Below, piece by piece: positions 26,219 through 37,032 of a stretch of DNA of 64,000 bases. The notes under the pieces were generated by a model. The model was not told the origin of the DNA, did no database searches, and saw nothing but the letters and a program-made list of their open reading frames with translations. Each line of letters opens with the position of its first letter. Position 1 is the first letter of the stretch. The position numbers and the translations under genes are program-made. The stretch is from Neisseria musculi (GTDB lineage: Bacteria; Pseudomonadota; Gammaproteobacteria; Burkholderiales; Neisseriaceae): positions 1,488,001-1,552,000 of the forward strand of contig NZ_CP060414.2 of NCBI RefSeq assembly GCF_014297595.2. Reading direction: 5' to 3'.

Positions 26219-27781
26219 ATGAACGCATCTTACATTCAAAAAATCAACTTTGCTTTTGCTGCACTGCTCATCGGCATGGTCGGCTATTTTATTTTCTGGG
26301 GCTTGGGTTACACTAACCACAACCACGTTATGCTGTTTTTGCTGGCTACGCTGTTTGGGGTGTTTATGGCTTTCAACATCGGCGGCAATGATGTGGCCAA
26401 TTCGTTCGGCACCAGTGTTGGCGCAGGCACGCTCACCATCCCTCAGGCACTGCTGATTGCCGCCATCTTCGAAGTGAGCGGCGCGGTGATTGCCGGCGGC
26501 GAAGTAACCGACACCATACGCAAAGGAATTGTTGACTTGAGGCAAATGCACCTTGAGCCTATGCAGTTTGTGTATATTATGATGTCAGCACTATTGGCTG
26601 CCGCACTGTGGCTGCTGTTTGCCACCAAAAAAGGTTTCCCTGTATCAACCACCCATGCCATCATTGGCGGCATTGTCGGCAGCGCACTGTGCTTGGGTGC
26701 AATCAGCGGCAGCGACACCTTTGCTTTAATCCAATGGGGCAATTTGGGTGAAATTGCAGTTTCTTGGATACTCTCCCCCATGCTCGGCGGCCTGATTTCA
26801 TATATTTTATTTTCACAAATCAAAAAACACGTTTTAGACTATAACACCGCAGCAGAAGAAAGCCTGAAAACCATCAAGCAGGAGAAAAAAGCCTATAAAG
26901 AGCAGCACCGCCAACATTTCGAAAGCCTCGATGAGTCCAGTAAAATCGAACTGGCCTCCGCTATGGCGCGCGATGCCCAAATTTACGGTGAAACCGATTT
27001 AGATCCTGCCGAGCTGGAATCTTCCTACTACAAAGGCCTGTATGACATCGATCACCGCAAAAGCAATATCGATGCCTATAAAGCCCTACATTCGTGGGTG
27101 CCGATTATTGCCTCACTCGGCGGCATGATGATTGCGGCCATGCTGATTTTCAAAGGCCTGAAGAACCTGCATTTGGGCATGAGCAGCGTCAGCAGTTATC
27201 TGACCATCTTCATGATCGGCGCCGCGATTTGGATGGCAACATTTATCTATGCCAAAACCCTCAAACGCAAAGACTTGAACAAGTCCACCTTTCTGATATT
27301 CAGTTGGATGCAGGTGTTTACCGCCGCAGGTTTCGCCTTCAGCCACGGAGCCAATGATATTGCCAATGCTATCGGCCCGTTTGCCGCAATTATGGACGTT
27401 TTACGCACCGGCGACATCGGTACCCAAGCTCCCGTTCCGCCCGTGGCCATGCTCACTTTCGGTATTGCCCTGATTGTCGGCCTGTGGTTTATCGGTAAAG
27501 AAGTGATTCAAACAGTAGGCACCAGCTTAGCCGAGATGCACCCTTCTTCAGGCTTTGCCGCCGAACTGGCCGCCGCTTCCGTAGTAATGCTGGCTTCGTT
27601 AATGGGGTTGCCCGTATCCAGCACACACATTTTGGTTGGGGCCGTTTTAGGCATCGGCCTGGTGAACCGCAATGCCAACTGGGCATTAATGAAACCTATC
27701 GGCCTAGCTTGGGTAATTACCCTGCCCGCTTCTGCGGTATTATCTATAGTATGTTTCCTGATTTTGCGCACCCTATTCTGA
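26219..27781 (+). CDS. Inorganic phosphate transporter, PiT family
   Basis: 520-residue inner-membrane protein of the PiT (Na+/H+-phosphate symporter) family. Both PiT signature repeats are present: [19 protein letters not shown] near 53-71 and [17 protein letters not shown] near 375. A charged cytoplasmic loop of about 120 residues ([17 protein letters not shown]) divides the two membrane halves, longer than in E. coli PitA. The ATG at 26219 has an upstream AGGAT-like element and is the first in a long open frame. No PhoU-like gene precedes it. A strong hairpin follows the stop. Confidence 0.92.
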   Translation: MNASYIQKINFAFAALLIGMVGYFIFWGLGYTNHNHVMLFLLATLFGVFMAFNIGGNDVANSFGTSVGAGTLTIPQALLIAAIFEVSGAVIAGGEVTDTIRKGIVDLRQMHLEPMQFVYIMMSALLAAALWLLFATKKGFPVSTTHAIIGGIVGSALCLGAISGSDTFALIQWGNLGEIAVSWILSPMLGGLISYILFSQIKKHVLDYNTAAEESLKTIKQEKKAYKEQHRQHFESLDESSKIELASAMARDAQIYGETDLDPAELESSYYKGLYDIDHRKSNIDAYKALHSWVPIIASLGGMMIAAMLIFKGLKNLHLGMSSVSSYLTIFMIGAAIWMATFIYAKTLKRKDLNKSTFLIFSWMQVFTAAGFAFSHGANDIANAIGPFAAIMDVLRTGDIGTQAPVPPVAMLTFGIALIVGLWFIGKEVIQTVGTSLAEMHPSSGFAAELAAASVVMLASLMGLPVSSTHILVGAVLGIGLVNRNANWALMKPIGLAWVITLPASAVLSIVCFLILRTLF

Positions 27782-27793
27782 TTTCCGGCACAT

Positions 27794-27836
27794 AAAAAAC
27801 CGCGTAACCTCATATTTAATCGTTGCGCGGTTTTTT
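27794..27836 (+). terminator. Rho-independent terminator after the phosphate transporter
   Basis: AAAAAACCGCGTAAC, AT-rich loop, GTTGCGCGGTTTTTT: one mismatch in the stem and a six-T tail. It begins 13 bp after the stop. Confidence 0.85.
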
Positions 27837-28085
27837 CGGATAACGGTTTTTTTCAAACAACTGATATACGGCATCAGAATCAGCTCCATACTGTCTATAC
27901 AGCCTTATCTTGCCTGTATTCCTGTGTTAGCTTTGTCAATGAATCCACTTCATTCCTTTACAGCATTGCTTCAGCCTACTATCTCTATACTCTGTCCTGC
28001 ACCGAAAACACAGTAGATTCGCCATACAAGAACTTTTATCAGATATAACAAACCCGACCCTCAAACAAGACCCGAACTTGGTATT
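27837..28085. other. Degenerate repeat material before tRNA-Ser
   Basis: No gene. AGAATCAGCTCCATACTGTC (near 27875) and ACAGTAGATTCGCCATAC (28009-28026) match parts of the 155-bp repeat family. TCAATGAATCCACTTCATTC (27936-27955) looks like its opposite end, so this may be a broken or nested copy. Confidence 0.45.
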
Positions 28086-28176
28086 TGGCAGAGAGGAAGG
28101 GATTCGAACCCTCGATACGTTATTCACGTATACACGCTTTCCAGGCGTGCGACTTCAACCACTCATCCACCTCTCT
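28086..28176 (-). tRNA. tRNA-Ser (anticodon GGA)
   Basis: 91-nt class II tRNA. The acceptor arms AGAGAGG and CCTCTCT pair, the D arm reads GATGAGTGGTTGAAGTC, the anticodon arm GCACGCCTGGAAAGCGTGT exposes GGA, a long variable arm follows, the T loop is GGGTTCGAATCCC, and the 3' CCA is encoded. Confidence 0.96.
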
Positions 28177-28188
28177 AAAGAAAAAGGA

Positions 28189-28217
28189 ATTATACGGGGT
28201 TTGCGTTATGCTGGCAA
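28189..28217 (-). promoter_or_regulatory. Promoter of tRNA-Ser
   Basis: TTGCCA (28217-28212), 17-bp spacer, TATAAT (28194-28189), 12 bp before the mature 5' end. Confidence 0.75.
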
Positions 28218-28505
28218 TCTCCTGGCGAAGTCTTTTCTCCGGCAGGCCGATACAGGTCTCTGAAAAATACTCTTAAAACTGTCTGAAAGGCTTAAATGCT
28301 GTTATTTCTACACAGGCGGACATTCTAGATAAAAATATGGAAATATCGATTAAATAAATACTGGGATACTAAATGCTTGGGTTCCGTCCGTGCTGGCATG
28401 GCAGAAAATAAACGGGTTGTGTTTTTTGAATTTTGCAAAGATCTCAGGCTCAAGTTTCAGACGGCTGTCTGAAGCTTGAGCCGTCTGAAACTGTGTATGG
28501 CCGGC
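28218..28505. other. Gap between tRNA-Ser and uup
   Basis: No gene seen. The right end carries the uptake-sequence hairpin that probably terminates uup. Confidence 0.5.
28444..28493 (-). terminator. Compound uptake-sequence hairpin after uup
   Basis: CTCAAGTTTCAGAC pairs with GTCTGAAGCTTGAG, and AGTTTCAGACGGCT can alternatively pair with AGCCGTCTGAAACT. Two mutually exclusive stems share the first arm. It lies just past the uup stop. Confidence 0.6.
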
Positions 28506-30416
28506 TCAACCTGCGCTGTTTTTCTTGTTTTCCAATATTTCCCAGCGTTCTAGTTTTTCCTGCAGCAGTATTTCGACTGCTTCTGCCCGCGCCTGCAGTA
28601 AACCGGCTTTTTCGTAGTTTTTGAACACTTCGGGAGCGGAAAGCTGCTCATTGATTTCGGCCTGTTCGTTTTCCAAAGTGGTGATTTCTTCGGGCAGCGC
28701 ATCAAGCTCTCGTTGTTCTTTATAGGAAAGTTTTGCCGTACGGTTGGCTTTGCGCCCGTTGTCTATGTTTGCCGGCGGCTTTTCGATTTTGGTATCCGAG
28801 GCCGTCTGAAAGCTTTGTTCGCGCTTTTTGGCATCAAGATAATCTTCATAGCCGCCTATATATTCTTTCAGACGGCCTTTACCTTCAAATACAATGCTTT
28901 GTGTGATCACATTATCTAAAAACGCTCTGTCGTGGCTAACCAGAAACACTGTACCCTGATAATCGCGTAAAAGTTCTTCTAAGAGCTCTTGCGTTTCGAT
29001 GTCCAAATCGTTGGTCGGTTCGTCCAGCACCAGGATGTTGGCGGGCTTGGTGAACAGTTTGGCCAACAGGAGGCGGTTGCGCTCTCCGCCGGAAAGTGAG
29101 GAAACGGGGCTTTGTGCGCGGGCCGGATGGAATAAAAAATCTTCGAGATAGCTCATCACGTGCTTTTTCTTGCCGCCGACTTCTATATAATCGTTGCCTT
29201 GCCCGAGTGTATAGAACACGGTGTCGTTTTCGTTGAGTGCGCTTCTGAATTGGTCGAAATAGGCTACTTCCTGTTTGCTGCCGATGCGGATGCGGCCGTA
29301 GCTTGGCTGCAATTCGCCCAAAATCAGCCTTAAAAAGGTGGTTTTGCCGATGCCGTTAGGGCCGATTAAACCGATTTTGTCGCCGCGCTGAATCACGGTG
29401 GAGAATTTGTCGATGATGATTTTGCCGCCGTATTGAAACGAGGCGTGCTCCAGCTCGGCGATGATTTTACCGCTTTTTCCGCCGCTGTCGAGCTTGAAAT
29501 TAACACGCCCCTGCACATTGCGGCGCTCTGCACGCTGGCGGCGCAATTCTTCCAAACGGCGCACGCGGCCTTCGTTGCGGGTGCGGCGCGCTTCGATGCC
29601 TTTGCGTATCCAGGCTTCTTCCTGTGCGTGGAATTTGTCGAACAGACGGTTGTGTTCGGCTTCAACAGCCAATTCTTGCGCTTTCTTCTCGCTGTATTTG
29701 GAAAAACTGCCGGAATAGGAACGCAGAATACCGCGGTCGAGTTCGACAATACGCTCTGCAATATTGTCGAGAAAACGGCGGTCGTGTGTGATAACCACGA
29801 TGCTGCCTTCAAAGGCTTTGAGCAGGTTTTCCAACCATATGATGGCGTTGATGTCGAGATGGTTGGTGGGTTCGTCCAGCAGCAGGATATCGGGCTTCTG
29901 CACCCATGCCTGCGCCAGTGCTACACGTTTTTTTTGGCCGCCGGAAAGGTTGCCGATTAATTCGTTTTCAGGCAAACCCAGCTCGCTGACGGCCTGCTTG
30001 ATGGCGGCATCGAACTGCCAGCCGTTTTGCGCCTCCAGTTCGATCTGCACCTCATGTAGGGCTTTTAATAAAGCATCATTGGTGCCGCTTTCCAGTTCGC
30101 GGCTGATGCAGTGGTAGCGGCGCAGAATGCCGCGCAGCCCGCCCAAGCCTTCGGCCACCACATCAAACACACTCTCTGTAGGATTGAAAAACGATTCTTG
30201 CGGCACATACACGGTTTTCAGGCCGTTTTGCAGAATCAGCCGCCCCTCATCGGCCTTCTGCACACCTGCCAGAATTTTCAGCAGTGATGATTTGCCTGCT
30301 CCGTTGCGGCCGATAAGGCCGACTTTTTCCCCGCTCTCCAGCTGGAACGAGGCTTTATCAAGCAAGGCAACATGGCCAGCGGCGAATGAGAGATTTTCTG
30401 CTTGCAGGATGCTCAT
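28506..30416 (-). CDS. uup: ABC-F ATPase, Uup type
   Basis: 636-residue soluble protein with two ABC domains and no membrane part. Walker A motifs: GLIGRNGAGKSS (about 33-44) and GLIGPNGIGKTT (about 345). Signature motifs: NLSGGQKKR and SLSGGERNR; each Walker B reads LLLDEPTNHLD or LVLDEPTNDLD. The linker between domains is highly charged and the C-terminal 90 residues form the coiled coil typical of Uup. ABC-F proteins act on ribosomes or in translation quality control; Uup also affects transposon excision in E. coli. Two uptake sequences are inside the gene. It diverges from the RDD gene. Confidence 0.92.
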   Translation of the reverse strand: MSILQAENLSFAAGHVALLDKASFQLESGEKVGLIGRNGAGKSSLLKILAGVQKADEGRLILQNGLKTVYVPQESFFNPTESVFDVVAEGLGGLRGILRRYHCISRELESGTNDALLKALHEVQIELEAQNGWQFDAAIKQAVSELGLPENELIGNLSGGQKKRVALAQAWVQKPDILLLDEPTNHLDINAIIWLENLLKAFEGSIVVITHDRRFLDNIAERIVELDRGILRSYSGSFSKYSEKKAQELAVEAEHNRLFDKFHAQEEAWIRKGIEARRTRNEGRVRRLEELRRQRAERRNVQGRVNFKLDSGGKSGKIIAELEHASFQYGGKIIIDKFSTVIQRGDKIGLIGPNGIGKTTFLRLILGELQPSYGRIRIGSKQEVAYFDQFRSALNENDTVFYTLGQGNDYIEVGGKKKHVMSYLEDFLFHPARAQSPVSSLSGGERNRLLLAKLFTKPANILVLDEPTNDLDIETQELLEELLRDYQGTVFLVSHDRAFLDNVITQSIVFEGKGRLKEYIGGYEDYLDAKKREQSFQTASDTKIEKPPANIDNGRKANRTAKLSYKEQRELDALPEEITTLENEQAEINEQLSAPEVFKNYEKAGLLQARAEAVEILLQEKLERWEILENKKNSAG

Positions 30417-30455
30417 GGTTTCAAGGTGTGTAAAAAGCCCATATTTTAATAGATG

Positions 30456-30487
30456 AGGCCGTCTGAAAAAAGCGTTTCAGACGGCCT
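30456..30487. repeat. Uptake-sequence inverted pair in a divergent promoter region
   Basis: AGGCCGTCTGAA and TTCAGACGGCCT with an eight-base centre, lying between the divergent starts of uup (30416) and the RDD gene (30549). No gene ends here, so it is not an ordinary terminator. Confidence 0.6.
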
Positions 30488-30548
30488 GACGCCGGGGAGC
30501 CGTTATCCGATATAATGGCTGTCTTGATGATTCAAACGTTTTTATTTT

Positions 30549-31082
30549 ATGACCCAACCCGCCGTTTCTATCAAACGCCGCCTGATTGCGCTGCTATACG
30601 AAGCACTGCTGGCCGGCGCCGTTGGCGTGCCAGCCATGCTGCTTGCCGGCGTGGCTGCCACTCTGCTTAATACCGTTTCCTATATTTTGGCCAGCTTGGC
30701 GGCCATGTTGATTCCGTTAGCGGTGTGGTGGTTTTATTTCAAAGCCAACTGGTATCAAAAAGGACAAACGCTGCCGATGAAAGTATGGGGCATCGGTTTG
30801 ACCGATGCGGCAGGCGCCCGCCCCCCGCTGCGGCAATTGCGCCTGCGCTTTATGTGGGCGTGTGTGCTGATTATTTTCGTCCCCATGCTGGCTTATTCGG
30901 CTTTGCGCCACTTGGGCGGGATACCTCCGAAACCGGCCTTCGGCGCAGCACTGGCTTGGTGGATACTGCCGTGGGGATTCGCTCTGTTCAACCCACAGCG
31001 GCAGTTTTTATATGACTATCTGGCCGGAACCCGTTTGGTTGATGTGCGGGGAAAACGCAAAATACAAAATCCCCAAAAATAA
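30549..31082 (+). CDS. RDD family membrane protein
   Basis: 177-residue inner-membrane protein with the RDD domain: the start TQPAVSIKRRLIALLYEALL carries the conserved arginine, followed by two hydrophobic stretches, then KGQTLPMKVWGIGLTDAAG and LRQLRLRFMWACVLIIF, and the C-terminal YDYLAGTRLVDVRGK. The role of such proteins is uncertain; some affect ion or solute transport. ATAATGGCTG-type promoter sequence precedes it near 30513. It converges on the cytochrome c5 gene. Confidence 0.85.
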   Translation: MTQPAVSIKRRLIALLYEALLAGAVGVPAMLLAGVAATLLNTVSYILASLAAMLIPLAVWWFYFKANWYQKGQTLPMKVWGIGLTDAAGARPPLRQLRLRFMWACVLIIFVPMLAYSALRHLGGIPPKPAFGAALAWWILPWGFALFNPQRQFLYDYLAGTRLVDVRGKRKIQNPQK

Positions 31083-31109
31083 TATAAAAACAAATCGGTT
31101 AAATACGTT

Positions 31110-31132
31110 ATGCCCGGGCTTGATCCGGGCAT
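31110..31132. repeat. Palindromic CGGGCTTGATCCGG element
   Basis: ATGCCCGG, seven bases, CCGGGCAT. Related sequences occur at 41325, 41397 and 41625. It lies just after the RDD stop. Confidence 0.55.
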
Positions 31133-31169
31133 CTCGCTATCCGGGGCCGGGTTAAATTGGCTCCAATAG

Positions 31170-31199
31170 AAAAAGCGCACCCAAACAGTACGCTTTTTT
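31170..31199. terminator. Bidirectional terminator between the RDD gene and cytochrome c5
   Basis: AAAAAGCG, loop, CGCTTTTTT. It has A and T runs on the outer sides, so it can serve both converging genes. Confidence 0.7.
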
Positions 31200-31227
31200 A
31201 GAAGAAATTTAAATATCTACATCCAAA

Positions 31228-32055
31228 TCAAATGTTACCGCCGGATTGATTGGCCATATAGGTTACGGCCGCTTTCACTTCATCGTCCGTCAGGCTGGCA
31301 TTTCCGCCTTTTGCCGGCATGAGTGAACCGCTGGGGCCGGTAAAGCCTTCGATTGCGTGTTTGAACAAGATTTCTTTACCCTGCTTGATACGCGGCGCCC
31401 ATTCATCGTTTTTGGTGATTTTCGGCGCATTGGGAATGGCCGAAGTGGCTCCGTGGCAGGCGGCGCATGAGGTGTCGAACACTTTTTGTCCGTCAGCAGC
31501 AGAGACTGCGGCACCGGCAGAATCCGAAGCGGAGCCTGCGGTATCTTCACCTGATGCAGCAGCACCCGAAGCACCGACTGCAGGCGCCTCCAAATTGCCC
31601 CCCGACTGGTTCGCCATATAGGCGATGGATCGTTTGAGTTCGTCATCGGTCAAATCGGCCTGGCCGCCTTTGGCCGGCATGGCGTTAAAGCCGTTGAGAG
31701 CATTATTGAACAGGGTTTCGAAGCCTTTTGCGATACGCGGCACCCATTCGTTATTATGGGTTACGCGGGGCGCATTGGGAATATTGCCATCGGCAGCGTG
31801 GCATTGGATACAGACTTTGTTGAAAATCTGCTCGCCGGTGCGCTGGCCGACAGGCGTGCCGTCTCCCATAGCAACATTGCCTGCAGGCATGATACGGGTT
31901 TGGGTGGCAGAGGGCGTTGAAGCCTCCACATCGCTGTAATAGCCGCCGGTAGCCAGCTTGACCAGAAAAAACAATACTGCAAGCAGGATGACGATGCCGC
32001 CGATCAGCGGAGTTAACGCAGAGCCTCGGGCTTTGTTGTTGCTTAAGTGGTTCAT
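31228..32055 (-). CDS. Membrane-anchored diheme cytochrome c5
   Basis: 275-residue electron carrier anchored by one N-terminal helix (PLIGGIVILLAVLFFLVKLA). Two homologous cytochrome c domains follow: heme sites CIQCH (Cys82-His86) and CAACH (Cys197-His201), each with a methionine ligand candidate in the repeated MPAKGG. An Ala/Ser/Gly-rich tether of about 30 residues joins the domains. In Neisseria, c5 shuttles electrons to the cbb3 oxidase and to nitrite reduction. The repeat MPAKGG, LTDDE and YMANQSGGN in each half shows internal duplication. The start is the ATG at 32055. Confidence 0.92.
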   Translation of the reverse strand: MNHLSNNKARGSALTPLIGGIVILLAVLFFLVKLATGGYYSDVEASTPSATQTRIMPAGNVAMGDGTPVGQRTGEQIFNKVCIQCHAADGNIPNAPRVTHNNEWVPRIAKGFETLFNNALNGFNAMPAKGGQADLTDDELKRSIAYMANQSGGNLEAPAVGASGAAASGEDTAGSASDSAGAAVSAADGQKVFDTSCAACHGATSAIPNAPKITKNDEWAPRIKQGKEILFKHAIEGFTGPSGSLMPAKGGNASLTDDEVKAAVTYMANQSGGNI

Positions 32056-32278
32056 GTGGTTGGGCCTCGCCGTTTTGGTAGGTTGTGAGGATAAGGGCTT
32101 GTAGTTTTTTAAATCTGTTAATTTGCATTAACAATAATTTGCTGGATTATACTGAATTCGCGGCAGCTTTCCAATCTTTAAGTTTAACCTTCCTCAAAAA
32201 AATGCCGATTACTACATCAGCCTACACACCCTGCGGGAAAATAGCGCAGCCGTTGCAGCTCCTCCCCGCGAAATAATT

Positions 32279-32307
32279 TTGCCAAATGAGGTGTTTTGCG
32301 TTAATCT
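32279..32307 (+). promoter_or_regulatory. Promoter of tRNA-Arg
   Basis: TTGCCA (32279-32284), 17-bp spacer, TAATCT (32302-32307), 12 bp before the tRNA. The -35 is identical to that of tRNA-Ser. Confidence 0.65.
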
Positions 32308-32319
32308 GTCGACCTTTAC

Positions 32320-32395
32320 GCACCCATAGCTCAGTTGGAAGAGTGTCAGTTTCCGAAGCTGGAGGTCACAGGTTCGATCCCTGTTGGGTGCGCCA
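32320..32395 (+). tRNA. tRNA-Arg (anticodon CCG)
   Basis: 76-nt tRNA with encoded CCA. Acceptor GCACCCA/TGGGTGC, D arm AGCTCAGTTGGAAGAGT, anticodon loop TTCCGAA exposing CCG, T arm ACAGGTTCGATCCCTGT. Confidence 0.96.
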
Positions 32396-32762
32396 GTTCA
32401 ACAGTCGGGCAGTGCCGTGTTATGCGGTGCTGCCCGATTGGCTTCCAGGCCGTCTGAAAGCAGATTTTCTCTTGATAATGCCGATTTATTCTGTTGTAAA
32501 TCAAACATTAAACTATATATGAATTTTTTCCGCCCCCACATGAAAGTTTTTGTCTTGATTGGATAGGGTGTTTGGGTTATCTTTCAAGCTCTTTTACTTC
32601 GATAAACGCTCAAGCGTCTGAACCAATTGATCGGGCTGCTTGGCTGCTGCTGTTTTTCTGCAGTGCGCGTACCCTAAACCGCTGCCTTCAGAAATTGCAT
32701 TACAGGTGCTGTGGCAGAGCCGGCTTCCCCTATTGGTTTACACGCAGAAAAAAGAGGCAGAT
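32396..32762. other. Leader region upstream of ilvI
   Basis: 367 bp without a recognised gene. One uptake sequence lies near 32449. I searched the forward frames for a leader peptide rich in Leu, Ile or Val followed by a terminator, as in classical ilv attenuation, and found none convincing. AAACTATATATGAA near 32510 is a possible -10 region. Confidence 0.4.
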
Positions 32763-34541
32763 ATGCAGTTATCAGGTGCACAAATACTCGTGCAGAGTCT
32801 GAAGGCTGAGGGCGTGGAATACGTTTTCGGCTATCCCGGCGGCGCGGTTCTCGAAATCTACGATGCGCTTTTCCAGCTCAATAAATTCAAACATATTTTG
32901 GTCCGCCACGAACAGGCGGCAGTTCACGCGGCAGATGCCTATGCGCGCACCAGCGGCAAAGTGGGCGTGGCGCTGGTTACTTCCGGCCCGGGCGCAACCA
33001 ATGCCCTGACCGGCATCGCCACTGCTTATTCGGATTCCATTCCCATCGTAGTGATTGCCGGCCAGGTGGCAACACCGGCCATCGGCACCGATGCATTTCA
33101 AGAGGTAGACACGGTAGGCATCACCCGCCCCTGCGTGAAACACAATTTTCTGGTAACCGACATCAACGAGCTGACCGTTACCATCAAAAAAGCTTTTCAG
33201 ATTGCCGCCAGCGGCCGCCCCGGCCCGGTGGTGGTGGATATTCCCAAAGACGTTACCCAGGCGATGGCAAAATTCAGCTATCCGCAGGAAGATATTTTTA
33301 TCCGCTCCTACCAGCCTGTTACACAGGGCCATACCGGCCAAATCAAAAAAGCCGTGCAGATACTCGCTTCGGCCAAACGCCCGCTGGTGTATTTCGGCGG
33401 CGGCGTGGTACTGGGCAATGCGCATCAAGAGCTTATCGATTTGGTACGTTTAACCGGTGCGCCCTGCACCGGCACGTTGATGGGGCTGGGCGCCTACCCT
33501 TCGAGCGACCGCCGGTTTCTCGGCATGCTGGGTATGCACGGCACTTATGAAGCCAATTTGGCGATGCAGAATGCCGATGTGGTGGTAGCCGTGGGCGCAC
33601 GTTTCGATGACCGCGTGGTATCGGTGCCTGCCAAATTCTTGGAAAAATCCAAAAAAATCATTCATATCGATATCGACCCCTCAAGCATCGCCAAGCGTGT
33701 GCGGGTGGATGTACCGATTGTGGGCGATGTGAAAAACGTGCTGTCCGAAATGGTGTGCCTGTGGAAAAAGCAGGAGCTGGCGGTTACGCCCGCTGCCCTT
33801 GAAAAATGGTGGCAAACCCTCGAAGCATGGCGCAGCCGCAACTGTTTGTGGTTTGATAACGACTGCGAAATCATCAAACCGCAATATGTGGTGCAGAAAC
33901 TGGCCGAAGTTACCCGAAATTCGGCCATCATCACTTCGGATGTAGGCCAACACCAAATGTTTACCGCGCAATATTATCCGTTTGAGCGTCCGCGCCAATG
34001 GCTCAATTCGGGCGGTTTGGGCACGATGGGCGTGGGGCTGCCCTATGCCATGGGTGCCAAGCTGGCCGCGCCCGATCAAGATGTGTTCTGCATCACCGGC
34101 GAAGGCTCTATCCAAATGAATATCCAAGAGCTTTCCACCTGCTTCCAATACCGCATTCCGGTTAACATTGTTACCCTCAACAATGGTTATCTCGGCATGG
34201 TGCGCCAATGGCAGGAGCTTTATTACAGCAACCGTGAATCCGAAACCTATTTTGATTCGCTGCCCGACTTTGTCAAACTTTCCGAAGCCTACGGCCATGT
34301 GGGTATCCGCGTAGATAAAAAATCCGATGTAGAGGGCGCGCTGCGCGAGGCGGTAAGGCTGAAAGAGCGCCTGGTATTTCTCGATTTCATTACCGACAAA
34401 AAACAAAACGTGTTCCCGATGGTAGGCAACGGCAAAGGTTTGGACGAAATGGTGCTGCCGCCGCATATGCGCCAAACGCCTGAAGATTCCGATGTAAACG
34501 ATGTGAGAGACCGTGATTACGACACAAGGAGCGTGCCATAA
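32763..34541 (+). CDS. ilvI: Acetolactate synthase, large catalytic subunit
   Basis: First common step of valine, leucine and isoleucine synthesis: condenses pyruvate with pyruvate or 2-oxobutyrate using thiamine diphosphate and FAD. The 592-residue protein starts MQLSGAQILVQSLKAEGVE with AGAGG upstream. The catalytic glutamate is in HEQAAVHAADAYAR near 55, the FAD region is in the middle, and the ThDP-binding segment runs from GEGSIQMNIQELST to LNNGYLGMV. The stop overlaps the ilvH start (TAATG), consistent with subunit pairing. An open extension upstream to 32640 is not family-like. ilvB is an equivalent name in some annotations. Confidence 0.95.
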   Translation: MQLSGAQILVQSLKAEGVEYVFGYPGGAVLEIYDALFQLNKFKHILVRHEQAAVHAADAYARTSGKVGVALVTSGPGATNALTGIATAYSDSIPIVVIAGQVATPAIGTDAFQEVDTVGITRPCVKHNFLVTDINELTVTIKKAFQIAASGRPGPVVVDIPKDVTQAMAKFSYPQEDIFIRSYQPVTQGHTGQIKKAVQILASAKRPLVYFGGGVVLGNAHQELIDLVRLTGAPCTGTLMGLGAYPSSDRRFLGMLGMHGTYEANLAMQNADVVVAVGARFDDRVVSVPAKFLEKSKKIIHIDIDPSSIAKRVRVDVPIVGDVKNVLSEMVCLWKKQELAVTPAALEKWWQTLEAWRSRNCLWFDNDCEIIKPQYVVQKLAEVTRNSAIITSDVGQHQMFTAQYYPFERPRQWLNSGGLGTMGVGLPYAMGAKLAAPDQDVFCITGEGSIQMNIQELSTCFQYRIPVNIVTLNNGYLGMVRQWQELYYSNRESETYFDSLPDFVKLSEAYGHVGIRVDKKSDVEGALREAVRLKERLVFLDFITDKKQNVFPMVGNGKGLDEMVLPPHMRQTPEDSDVNDVRDRDYDTRSVP

Positions 34542-35032
34542 TGCGACATATTTTATCTATCCTGATGGAAAACGAATCAGGCGCGATGAGCCGCGTGGTG
34601 GGCTTGTTTTCAGCCCGCGACTACAACATCGATTCATTGGCCGTGGCGGCCACCGAAGACAAAACCCTCTCGCGCATGACCATCGTAACCCACGGCAACG
34701 ACACTGTTTTGGAGCAGATCACCAAACAGCTCAACAAGCTGGTCGAAGTGGTAAAAGTGGTGGATTTGAACGAAAGCCGCTTCGTAGAGCGCGAGCTGAT
34801 GCTGGTAAAGCTGCGCGCCTTGGGCAAAGACCGTGATGAATTTCTGCGCCTGGCCGAAATCTACCGCGGCAGCGTGGTGGACGTTACCGACAAAACCTAC
34901 ACAGTCGAAATCACCGGCTCCAGCGACAAATTAGACTCGTTTTTAGAAACCGTAGGCAAAGCCGCGATTCTCGAAACCGTGCGCACCGGTGCCGCAGGCA
35001 TCGGCAGGGGCGAGCGGATTTTAAGAATTTAA
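34541..35032 (+). CDS. ilvH: Acetolactate synthase, small regulatory subunit
   Basis: 163-residue regulatory subunit with an N-terminal ACT domain (MRHILSILMENESGAMSRVV) that binds valine and mediates feedback inhibition, and the C-terminal domain that stimulates catalysis. The start overlaps the ilvI stop by one base, giving coupled, near-equimolar synthesis. The length is standard for IlvH. Identity is secure. Confidence 0.95.
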   Translation: MRHILSILMENESGAMSRVVGLFSARDYNIDSLAVAATEDKTLSRMTIVTHGNDTVLEQITKQLNKLVEVVKVVDLNESRFVERELMLVKLRALGKDRDEFLRLAEIYRGSVVDVTDKTYTVEITGSSDKLDSFLETVGKAAILETVRTGAAGIGRGERILRI

Positions 35033-35041
35033 ACAGCTTTT

Positions 35042-35077
35042 TCAGACGGCCTCATGTTCAAAGCAAGGCCGTCTGAA
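35042..35077. repeat. Outward-facing uptake-sequence pair between ilvH and the ABM gene
   Basis: TTCAGACGGCCT, 12 bases, AGGCCGTCTGAA. The stem would be of moderate strength and is followed by AAAA, not Ts. If the ilv genes are one transcript it lies inside it. Confidence 0.55.
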
Positions 35078-35097
35078 AAAATAGCGAGGAAACCGCC

Positions 35098-36460
<1,363 letters not shown>

Positions 36461-36508
36461 ACCGGCATACGGTGCGCCATAACGGTTTTTCCCGCTGCCG
36501 CAAAACAC

Positions 36509-36536
36509 AGGCCGTCTGAACCCTTTCAGACGGCCT
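36509..36536 (+). terminator. Uptake-sequence hairpin after ilvC
   Basis: AGGCCGTCTGAA, four bases, TTCAGACGGCCT, 48 bp past the ilvC stop. Confidence 0.7.
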
Positions 36537-36710
36537 GAAACTTTCTGCATCATCCAAACAGCCAGTGCCTTATAAAAATTCTGCCTGAACTGCCTGCCCC
36601 CAACCCAACCGCCGGCTTTGCAAAGCTGCCGGGCGGAAACGGCAGTAATGATTTCAGACGGCCTGCGGTTTCTGCAAATTCAAATATGGGCGGCATGTGG
36701 ATAACGGCCG

Positions 36711-36965
36711 TTTAGCGAACCCGTTTTCCCTCCGCCGCAAGAATATAGCCCATCTCTACATTTCCGTTACCGCATGGCTGCACCCCAGCCAGCTCAAAGA
36801 AAACAGTTTTATAAGCCCCAGGCGGTACAGAATCAGCTCCGTACTGTCTGCGCGGCCTGCCTTGCACCCAAAGGGTACGATACAGGCCGTCTGAACCCTT
36901 TCAGACGGCCTGTATTTGCAATAAGCCAAACCAACATACCATGCTTTTACAGCGGATTCACGATA
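36711..36965 (+). repeat. Copy 3 of the intergenic repeat, enlarged by an uptake-sequence pair
   Basis: Ends TTTAGCGAACCCG and, on the other strand, TATCGTGAATCCGCT. The middle shares CAGCTCAAAGAAAACAG and AATCAGCTCCGTACTGTC with the family. At 36884-36911 an inverted uptake pair with arms extended to ATACAGGCCGTCTGAA interrupts the right part, which explains the 255-bp length. Confidence 0.55.
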
Positions 36966-37032
36966 ACGGTTGCAGCAGCGGTATAGATTGAAGGCGAAGC
37001 CGCAGGGAGTACACCTGCCCTGCGGCAACCGT

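Larger units (their letters stand above)
36461..37032. other. Repeat-filled gap between ilvC and dapC
   Basis: No gene. It contains the ilvC terminator, a lone uptake sequence at about 36652, and copy 3 of the intergenic repeat, which itself contains another uptake-sequence pair. The two flanking genes converge. Confidence 0.55.

Noticed and set aside
32572-32802. Possible ilv leader peptide
   Set aside because: The frame is not enriched in Ile, Leu or Val and runs into the ilvI coding sequence; no terminator/antiterminator pair was seen.
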